64,000 nucleotides of DNA from Alloscardovia theropitheci (lineage in GTDB: Bacteria; Actinomycetota; Actinomycetes; Actinomycetales; Bifidobacteriaceae): assembly GCF_004332295.1 (NCBI RefSeq), contig NZ_RXLP01000025.1:1-64000 (forward strand), given 5' to 3'. The notes under the pieces are model-generated. The model saw only the letters and a list, made by a program, of their open reading frames with translations. It was not told the origin of the DNA and made no database searches. Shown here in pieces: positions 57,486 through 64,000 of this stretch. How positions within the stretch are numbered: the stretch's first letter is position 1; each line of letters starts with the position of its first letter. A program made the translations under genes and the position numbers.

Positions 57486-60233
57486 ATGACTAATGAAGCA
57501 CAAGCACACGAATTGAGCGTGTCCGCACACTTGACTCCTCTACCTGACAAGGTCGGCGTTGAGGGTCTTGAAAACAAGTGGGGCGAGACATGGGAAGAAC
57601 AGCAGACATACGCATTCCAAGGAACTCGCGACCGCAAGGCGGTTTACTCTATTGATACACCACCTCCAACGGTTTCGGGAAGTTTGCACGTAGGTCACGT
57701 TTTTTCTTATACTCATACTGATGTCATCGCTCGCTTTAAGCGTATGAATGGCTTCGATGTCTTCTACCCAATGGGTTGGGACGACAACGGTCTTCCTACA
57801 GAACGTCGCGTACAAAACTATTTCGGCGTACGTGTAGATACCTCTTTGCCATATGACCCTGATTTTAAGCCACCATTTGAAGGTACTACAAAGAAAATTC
57901 AGGCAAAGGATCAGGTTCCAGTTTCTCGCCAGAATTTCATCGAATTATGCGAACGCCTTACTAGCGAAGATGAAAAACTCTTCGAGAAATTATGGCGCAC
58001 TCTCGGCTTATCTGTTGACTGGAAGAATACGTATCACACAATTGGTGAGCATCCTCGACGCGTAGCGCAGAAAGCATTCCTTCGTAATCTCAGCCGTGGT
58101 CAGGCATATCAGAAGGAAGCTCCTGGTTTGTGGGATGTCACATTCCAAACAGCAGTGGCTCAGGCAGAATTAGAAAGCCGTGAATATGACGGTTTCTATC
58201 ATAAAGTTGCTTTCCATCTTGTCAATGAAGATGGAACTTCTGGAGATCCAATTTATATTGAGACCACACGTCCAGAACTTCTTCCAGCATGTGTGGCATT
58301 GATTGCGCATCCTGATGATGAACGTTATCAGAAATTCTTTGGTAAGGAAGTGTACTCCCCGCTCTTTGGCGTTAAAGTCCCAGTAGTAGCTCACACTGCT
58401 GCTGAGATGGATAAGGGTGCAGGTATCGCTATGTGCTGTACTTTCGGTGATGTCACCGACGTCCAGTGGTGGCGTGATCTAAGCCTTCCTACTCGCTCAA
58501 TTATTCAGCGAAATGGTCGTCTTTCTATGACCACTCCAGAGTGGATTACCTCTGAAGAGGGCATTGCTCTCTTCGAGCAAATCGCCGGTAAGACAACCTT
58601 CTCTGCTCGTCAGATTATCGTTGATGCTTTGCGCGAATCAGGTGATTTGGACGGCGAGCCAACCCCTACCAAACGTATGACGAATTTCTATGAAAAGGGC
58701 GATAAGCCATTGGAAATCGTCACATCTCGCCAGTGGTATCTTTCAAATGGTGGCACCGATCGTGCTTTGAATGCTGAACTTATCGAGCGTGGTCGCGAGC
58801 TTGATTTCCACCCTGATTTCATGCGTGTCCGCTATGAGAATTGGGTTAATGGCCTGAACGGCGACTGGCTTATCTCTCGTCAGCGCTTCTTTGGTGTACC
58901 GTTCCCATTATGGTATCCAATCAACGCTGATGGTGAAGTCGATTACGCGCATCCTTTGACTCCATCGGAAGATATTTTGCCAATTGATCCAACTATCGAT
59001 GTGCCAGCTGGATACACCGAAGATCAGCGTGATATGCCAAACGGCTTTACTGCTGAAAAAGACATCATGGATACATGGGCTACATCGTCTCTCACACCAC
59101 AAATTGTGACAAAGTGGGCTGAGCCAGGTGAAGAGAATGAAGCTCTCTTTAACGCTACATTCCCAATGGACCTTCGTCCTCAAGGTCAGGATATTATCCG
59201 TACGTGGCTCTTTAGCTCGGTTGTACGAGCTCATCTTGAAAACGGCAAGCTCCCATGGGCTCACACTGCATTGTCCGGTTGGATTTTGGATCCTGACCAC
59301 AAGAAGATGAGTAAGTCTAAGGGTAACGTAGTCGTTCCTGCTGAACCAATCGATAAGTTCGGCGCTGACGCGGTACGTTATTGGGCTGCTTCTGCACGCC
59401 TTGGAACAGATGCGGCTTACGAAATCGGACAGATGAAGATTGGTCGTCGTTTAGCTATTAAACTTTTGAACGCTACGAAGTTCGCATTGGCTATTGGTCG
59501 CGAGGATGAAAACCATCATGTTTCATCCAGTGCAGCTGCTACATGGAATGCTTCTGACGTGACGAATCCATTGGATCGCTCAGTTATGGCTCATTTAGCT
59601 GACGTCATCGATACGGCAACTAAGGCTTTGAATGATTACGATCATGCGCGTGCTTTGGAAACTATCGAAACCTTCTTCTGGCAGTTCTGCGATGACTATA
59701 TCGAGCTCGCAAAGAACCGCGCTTACGGCACAGCTGATTCCACTGGAAACTTGCCAAGTGAGTCCGACATTCTTTCTGCACGCACAACTCTTGGATTAGG
59801 CTTGGATGCATTTGCTCGACTCTTGGCTCCATATCTTCCATATGCCTCTGAAGAGGTATATTCATGGTTGCATGAGAGCGAAGGCTCTGTACACCGTGCA
59901 GTATGGCCTACTTCCGAACTCTATCGTGAAGCTGCCGGGGATACTGCATCTGCAGGCGATGTCTTGCTCTGGGCTGGTCGCGCTTTGGCAGCATTGCGCA
60001 AGATTAAGTCCGAAGCAAAGGTCTCTATGAAGACCCCGATTTTGTCTGCAACTTTGGCTCTCGATGCTTCTGCAATTCCAGCTGTAGAAGCCGCATCAGC
60101 TGACATCTATGAGGCAGGTAAGGTAACGGGAACTGTCGAACTCGTTGCTGCTGATATGTCTGCTGAAGATGCAAACTCAGAGGAAATTACTGTTACTGCT
60201 TCCGAGCTTGGAGAGGCTCCGGCAAAGAAGTAA
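57486..60233 (+). CDS. valS: Valyl-tRNA synthetase
   Basis: 915 residues from ATG 57486. The HIGH-like motif is in PPPTVSGSLHVGHVFSYTHT (near residue 55), and KMSKS is in KKMSKSKGN (near residue 606). The central editing domain and the anticodon-binding domain follow, and a short coiled C-terminal extension ends with the acidic residues SEEITVTASELGEAP. The upstream in-frame start 57456 lacks support. It charges tRNA-Val. The transcript ends at the hairpin 60281-60319. Confidence 0.96.
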   Translation: MTNEAQAHELSVSAHLTPLPDKVGVEGLENKWGETWEEQQTYAFQGTRDRKAVYSIDTPPPTVSGSLHVGHVFSYTHTDVIARFKRMNGFDVFYPMGWDDNGLPTERRVQNYFGVRVDTSLPYDPDFKPPFEGTTKKIQAKDQVPVSRQNFIELCERLTSEDEKLFEKLWRTLGLSVDWKNTYHTIGEHPRRVAQKAFLRNLSRGQAYQKEAPGLWDVTFQTAVAQAELESREYDGFYHKVAFHLVNEDGTSGDPIYIETTRPELLPACVALIAHPDDERYQKFFGKEVYSPLFGVKVPVVAHTAAEMDKGAGIAMCCTFGDVTDVQWWRDLSLPTRSIIQRNGRLSMTTPEWITSEEGIALFEQIAGKTTFSARQIIVDALRESGDLDGEPTPTKRMTNFYEKGDKPLEIVTSRQWYLSNGGTDRALNAELIERGRELDFHPDFMRVRYENWVNGLNGDWLISRQRFFGVPFPLWYPINADGEVDYAHPLTPSEDILPIDPTIDVPAGYTEDQRDMPNGFTAEKDIMDTWATSSLTPQIVTKWAEPGEENEALFNATFPMDLRPQGQDIIRTWLFSSVVRAHLENGKLPWAHTALSGWILDPDHKKMSKSKGNVVVPAEPIDKFGADAVRYWAASARLGTDAAYEIGQMKIGRRLAIKLLNATKFALAIGREDENHHVSSSAAATWNASDVTNPLDRSVMAHLADVIDTATKALNDYDHARALETIETFFWQFCDDYIELAKNRAYGTADSTGNLPSESDILSARTTLGLGLDAFARLLAPYLPYASEEVYSWLHESEGSVHRAVWPTSELYREAAGDTASAGDVLLWAGRALAALRKIKSEAKVSMKTPILSATLALDASAIPAVEAASADIYEAGKVTGTVELVAADMSAEDANSEEITVTASELGEAPAKK

Positions 60234-60280
60234 TAATTCAAACTTACAAGCCATCATACGATGACTTTGCGGTTTATTTA

Positions 60281-60319
60281 ATGGAGCGCTAATCACGGGT
60301 TTTGTGGTTAGCGCTCCAT
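60281..60319 (+). terminator. Terminator of valS
   Basis: ATGGAGCGCTAATCAC (60281-60296) pairs with GTGGTTAGCGCTCCAT (60304-60319) with one wobble position. Confidence 0.75.
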
Positions 60320-60593
60320 CATATTTTGATAGATACGCTTTTTAGGGTGTGCGTTTGGTTTGAGCGTTCCGTGTTTGTTGGACTGTGTAAATAGTTTCCT
60401 TCAATCATGAAGCAGCTCAATTCTTATCGGTTACACACTCAAATCTTTTGATACCAAAAATTGAAATTGAAACATAAAACATAAATAAAAATATTTTTAA
60501 TTCTATGTCCGATTTTGCCTTTTCTCCTGGCTTATAGAGACAGATGAAATACATCTGCCCTACGAAAGTAGAAATCCTCTTAAGGAGAAAATT
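60320..60593. promoter_or_regulatory. AT-rich upstream region of the DUF1906 gene
   Basis: AT-rich DNA with an AAGGAG site just before 60594. No gene or repeat is seen. Confidence 0.4.
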
Positions 60594-62939
60594 ATGACTG
60601 ATATGATGGTCAGAGCTACGCAAACGTGGCTCAATAAAACATATGGCAATCGTCCCGGATATACTCTCATCCCAGAAGATGGTAATACCGGGTGGACTAC
60701 TATCTATGGTCTTTTGCACGCATTGCAAATTGAGCTAGGTATTACAGCTACTGCGGATAATTTCGGAGCGGGTACACAGTCTCGTTTTAAGAATTGCTGG
60801 CCAGGAGGTATCCGCCAGCAAAACTCTGACAGCAAGACAACGAATAATGTCTATAGCATTATTCAAGGAGCACTATGGTGCAAAGGTTACTCCACTGGAG
60901 CCGGAGAAATCACTCAGCATTTCTTCGATGGCACAGGTGCCGCTATTCGTCAACTCAAAACCGATATGGGAATTACAGGCGATTCTACCGTTAACCTCGA
61001 TATTATGATGGCGTTGCTGAGTATGGATCAGTACAAACTTCTTACTACGCAGGGTGGAAAGAACTCAATTCGTACTGTCCAGCAACGCATTAATCGAGAT
61101 TATCGAAACTTCACTGGGCTTATTCCTACAGACGGTCTGTATAGCCGACAGATGAATACTGCTCTTATTCAAATATTGCAGTCATTAGAAGGCTACAGCC
61201 CAGATGATGCCACTGGTAATTTCGGCAGCGGGACTATTTCACATCTGAAAACTATTTCTGCTGCGAATGCATCTGCCAATGGAGCATGGGTATGGTTAGG
61301 AAGCGCGGCTCTTCTTGCGAATGGTTATGGTTCTTTAGCAACTTCAGGGTGGACTTCTAACTTGGAGTCTTTGATCCGAAACTTCCAAGCAGCTTACGCG
61401 ATTCCTCGTACGGGTGTTCTCGACAGGACTACATGGATGAGTTTGCTTACCTCTAAAGGAGATCTAAATCGTGCATGTGTAGCTTGCGATACACGATTCG
61501 AGATTACTAGCGAGCTTCTTACTCATCTGAAATCTGACGGATACCAGATTGTAGGTCGCTATCTGACCGAGCCAGGCATGGATAAATTAAATCCGCGCGA
61601 TTACTTTAAGGCCATTCGCCCTGGTGAACTTGAGCGCATCGTTAATGGCGGCATGAAGTTCTTCCCTATTTTCCAGGAGAACTCTCGTCAGCTCGGCGAC
61701 TTTACAGATGCTAACGGACGCCGTCATGCTCAGAGCGCTTCCCAAGCAGCTTATCGTCTTCGTATACCATCTACGGTTATCTATTTTGCTGTGGATATGG
61801 ATATTATGGATTATCAGATTGACAGTCATATCATTCCATACTTCCGTGCAATCCATAACACTCTCAATGGCATGTACCGCGTGGGTATTTACGCCTCGCG
61901 TCACGTATGCGACCGCGTAATTAAAGCTGGACTTGCAGTCAGTGCATTCGTGTCAGATATGTCAAGCGGGTTCTCTGGGAATCTTGGATATTCTATCCCA
62001 AATTCTTGGAATTACGATCAGTTCACAGAGATTTCTGGATATCACGGTAAGTGGGATCTAGACCGCGTAGCATACTCAGGTCGTGTGCCAGCTGTAGATC
62101 ACCTCTTGTCACCACTAGTGAATCCAAATGATGACCCGTTCTATAAGTGGGTAAAGAAGACGGAGGCTGAGTGCTTGGAAGCGATGTCAGGATTTGCCAA
62201 TCCTCATGCATCACACAAGAGATTAGTCGGAAAATTCATACTTGAATGGCTTCGCAAGCCGGAGTATACGTCTACTCTATGGCACTTTTACACTCCTGAA
62301 CTGCCAGAGCCGGCTGATGAAGACGCCACACGCGAACTATGCGCTACTATTTGTGCAAAGCAGGCTCCGATTAAGAATACGCTTCCAACTCGCGATATAG
62401 CTCACTTTGCAGCTACCGCATTAGGCTATATCGACTGGGGCGTTGAATATACATACGATAAGTACGGACTTGGAGATCTGGGTGGTTGGCCTCTCGACCT
62501 CATTCAGGTCTGGGGATCATATCAACGTGAGGGGCATGGTAATGATCTCTCTACATGGATGCTCAATAATATCGGCCAAAAAGGCGTATCAACTGGCTTC
62601 GATTATAACGATGTTCTTGCTGATGCGGACGCATGGCTTATCACAGCTCATCTCAAAGATCATCCAGACGATACCTCTCTTTCAGATACTATGAAGGAGA
62701 TTTTCGCTGAAAATGAGAATACCCGCATACATCGCTTCTTCTATGAGCGATTTGGCGGTAGCAGTGAGAATGTAGTAGAAGCATTCGCATCATTGTGTGA
62801 TGGGATTGATGCGCTCGGCATAAATTGGGATTTTACCAAGGATTATTTACAGGATGCAGCTCACGCAAATTCCCTGCCGTCATCTTCACAAATACATGTA
62901 CTCAGCGAAGCATATGCTAACCGCTTAGCTAATATGTAG
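60594..62939 (+). CDS. DUF1906 glycoside hydrolase-like protein with PG-binding-like repeats
   Basis: 781 residues. The N-terminal 300 residues contain three repeats of a peptidoglycan-binding-like domain (TQTWLNKTYGNRPGYTLIPE, VQQRINRDYRNFTGLIPTDG, and IRNFQAAYAIPRTGVLDRTT). The DUF1906 (Rv2525c-like) domain follows (residues 305-500) with YQIVGRYLTEPG, FFPIFQENSRQ, VIYFAVDMDIM and VGIYASRHV. The C-terminal 280 residues are not recognised. There is no signal peptide although a cell-wall function is expected, so export by an unusual route or a lytic release is possible. A GGAG site precedes the start. Confidence 0.85.
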   Translation: MTDMMVRATQTWLNKTYGNRPGYTLIPEDGNTGWTTIYGLLHALQIELGITATADNFGAGTQSRFKNCWPGGIRQQNSDSKTTNNVYSIIQGALWCKGYSTGAGEITQHFFDGTGAAIRQLKTDMGITGDSTVNLDIMMALLSMDQYKLLTTQGGKNSIRTVQQRINRDYRNFTGLIPTDGLYSRQMNTALIQILQSLEGYSPDDATGNFGSGTISHLKTISAANASANGAWVWLGSAALLANGYGSLATSGWTSNLESLIRNFQAAYAIPRTGVLDRTTWMSLLTSKGDLNRACVACDTRFEITSELLTHLKSDGYQIVGRYLTEPGMDKLNPRDYFKAIRPGELERIVNGGMKFFPIFQENSRQLGDFTDANGRRHAQSASQAAYRLRIPSTVIYFAVDMDIMDYQIDSHIIPYFRAIHNTLNGMYRVGIYASRHVCDRVIKAGLAVSAFVSDMSSGFSGNLGYSIPNSWNYDQFTEISGYHGKWDLDRVAYSGRVPAVDHLLSPLVNPNDDPFYKWVKKTEAECLEAMSGFANPHASHKRLVGKFILEWLRKPEYTSTLWHFYTPELPEPADEDATRELCATICAKQAPIKNTLPTRDIAHFAATALGYIDWGVEYTYDKYGLGDLGGWPLDLIQVWGSYQREGHGNDLSTWMLNNIGQKGVSTGFDYNDVLADADAWLITAHLKDHPDDTSLSDTMKEIFAENENTRIHRFFYERFGGSSENVVEAFASLCDGIDALGINWDFTKDYLQDAAHANSLPSSSQIHVLSEAYANRLANM

Positions 62940-62949
62940 CATAACCCTT

Positions 62950-62993
62950 ATATGGTTGGCTAGAGTGAAAATCTTCACTCTAGCCAACCATAT
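62950..62993. terminator. 20-bp perfect bidirectional terminator
   Basis: ATATGGTTGGCTAGAGTGAA (62950-62969) pairs with its complement (62974-62993) around a 4-nt loop, between two convergent genes. Confidence 0.85.
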
Positions 62994-63436
62994 CATTCTA
63001 ATAAGAACGATAAAGATATTACAGTGAATATCAACGCAACAAATCCGATAAAAAGCCCCATAATAGTCACTGCCGTAATAGCTAGATAATAACAAACTTT
63101 TGAGGTTATTACTAGAACATGTTTCCATGCTACTTCCGGACTCTCACACGCTATTATTCTATAAGCCTCATTACCATTAGTTTTTCTAGATTTTATAAGA
63201 ATCTGAATGATGCACACCACAATGACACCCACCAAAAGTAGGAATCCTACAGCTCCACAGTATGTAAGAATTTTTAGGTTTCTAAGCCCCTCTTCAGTCT
63301 GACCACTAAATGCCTGCTGTACCATTAAAAGAGGAATCTTAGGCAAAAGAAGCGTCGCGTAACAAAGTGTAAGACCAATAAACCAAACAATTTTAGTAGT
63401 TCCTCGCAAGTAGCGAATAGTTACTTTATGACTCAT
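62993..63436 (-). CDS. Small membrane protein
   Basis: 147 residues with three or four hydrophobic helices (KIVWFIGLTLCYATLLL, GAVGFLLLVGVIVVCIIQIL, ITAVTIMGLFIGFVALIF and on to the end) and a Lys/Arg-rich N-terminus. No domain was recognised. It lies beside further small hydrophobic frames at 63518-63935. Confidence 0.65.
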   Translation of the reverse strand: MSHKVTIRYLRGTTKIVWFIGLTLCYATLLLPKIPLLMVQQAFSGQTEEGLRNLKILTYCGAVGFLLLVGVIVVCIIQILIKSRKTNGNEAYRIIACESPEVAWKHVLVITSKVCYYLAITAVTIMGLFIGFVALIFTVISLSFLLE

Positions 63437-63517
63437 CGTTCTTTCATTTCTCTCTAATTATATGCTTATCTCTAATATATAATGCAATACTTGCTGTTCA
63501 TAGATGCCTCTGCCAAG

Positions 63518-63667
63518 TTAGGAAGGAAACATAAGGCTAAATGCTAAGAACTCTATAAAGCCACAAAATAGACCAAAAGTATATATCGTCATCATAATAA
63601 GACACTTAGAGATCTTGAATAAGTAGAGCACAAACTTCCATCTACCGATATGTGATATAAAATGCAT
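63518..63667 (-). CDS. Very small hydrophobic protein (49 residues)
   Basis: From ATG 63667: MHFISHIGRWKFVLYLFK, then MMTIYTFGLFCGFIEFLAF, one or two membrane helices. It follows the frame ending at 63686 by 18 bases. Only composition supports it. Confidence 0.35.
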   Translation of the reverse strand: MHFISHIGRWKFVLYLFKISKCLIMMTIYTFGLFCGFIEFLAFSLMFPS

Positions 63668-63685
63668 TTGTCAACCTGAAAATTT

Positions 63686-63935
63686 CTACCACGTATTTTC
63701 CAGCGGCAAAGAGCAAAGACACAGCAGACTCGCAATCACGAGTACAAAAAATGTCACGCCACCCACCATAATAAGACCACCCTTAATCTTTAACTCCACA
63801 TACAGTGTCAGTTAGGGGTATACAGCACAAGGCAAGCGCAATCCAGCGAAGTATGTTAGAAATCTTGACAGTCACCTTCAGTACCTTAACATCATCTTTT
63901 TCTATTCCATGCTTCTCCATAGAGTTCTTCTCCAT
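63686..63935 (-). pseudogene. Possible frameshifted small membrane protein
   Basis: ATG 63935 starts a frame (MEKNSMEKHGIEKDDVKVLK, then a hydrophobic helix ILRWIALALCCIPL) that stops at 63783. The next frame continues as LKIKGGLIMVGGVTFFVLV to 63686, with a second helix. Joining them gives a two-helix protein of about 80 residues. It could be a decayed relative of the gene at 62993. Confidence 0.35.
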
Positions 63936-64000
63936 TTCCAGCGAGTTGAATTACAGTATTATCATGAAGAATTCGGTGTACTTCTTCACCGTATGAATTC

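Noticed and set aside
1..64000. CRISPR array
   Set aside because: No series of regular direct repeats with unique spacers was seen; the 15-bp repeats at 43716-43770 have no spacers.

Overview
The window looks like the chromosome of a low-GC member of the Bifidobacteriaceae (Gardnerella, Alloscardovia or Scardovia type). The reasons are an AT-leaning actinobacterial gene set, LAxTG-type cell-wall sorting signals, a DUF4192 protein, a GlnR-like orphan regulator, anaerobic ribonucleotide reductase genes (nrdD, nrdG), and GH2 and GH3 glycosidases. The genus cannot be fixed from this sequence alone.

Bases 1 to about 26,940 are one integrated mobile element whose left end lies outside the window. 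Its right end is marked by a tyrosine integrase (25575-26435), a small HTH protein, and a 3' fragment of a tRNA gene with its terminator (26901-26968). Going leftwards from the integrase there is a coiled-coil membrane protein and an 1120-residue sortase-anchored isopeptide adhesin. Next comes a minus-strand block of about 14 small genes, mostly unknown (11983-20418), which includes an SSB, a DUF4192 protein, two paralogous HTH proteins and a toxin-antitoxin pair. A mobilisation operon follows, with a zinc-finger protein, a coiled-coil protein and a MobF/TrwC relaxase-helicase, and an inverted-repeat-rich oriT candidate upstream. The left part holds a Panacea-Doc toxin-antitoxin module beside a truncated YefM-like antitoxin, a serine recombinase with res-like sites, two further LAxTG surface proteins, and a small cluster with a ketopantoate-reductase-like enzyme and a DEDD exonuclease-like protein that has lost its catalytic residues. 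No type IV secretion ATPase, coupling protein, sortase or replication initiator was seen, so the element is either mobilisable or has its transfer genes outside the window.

The most unusual part of the element is its non-coding DNA. Two homologous elements of about 140 nt form long stems directly upstream of two unrelated genes. One palindrome, ATCGATATCGAT, sits at identical spacing to a second conserved box upstream of the mobilisation operon, the adhesin and the coiled-coil protein, which suggests one regulator for transfer and surface genes. Two other genes share a different promoter and leader. Nearly every spacer in the cargo block carries its own hairpin, and there is a three-way-junction-like fold and a 120-nt hairpin whose wobble pairs favour plus-strand RNA.

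Bases 27,000-64,000 are ordinary chromosome. 27057-31242 holds two acyltransferase-like and two GT8 glycosyltransferase genes, probably for a surface glycolipid or polymer. 31382-40430 holds a GH2 beta-galactosidase, a domain-permuted membrane-bound GH3 glucosidase with a small membrane partner, and a LytS/LytTR two-component system. Then come glycerate kinase, an MHS-family transporter with a leader hairpin, and nrdD/nrdG behind NrdR-like boxes and perfect DnaA boxes. After these are a zinc alcohol dehydrogenase, a sortase-anchored protein, pyrophosphatase, a GlnR-like regulator, endonuclease III, a solute-binding protein, a small exported protein broken at a poly-A tract, valyl-tRNA synthetase, a DUF1906 protein with peptidoglycan-binding-like repeats, and small membrane proteins.
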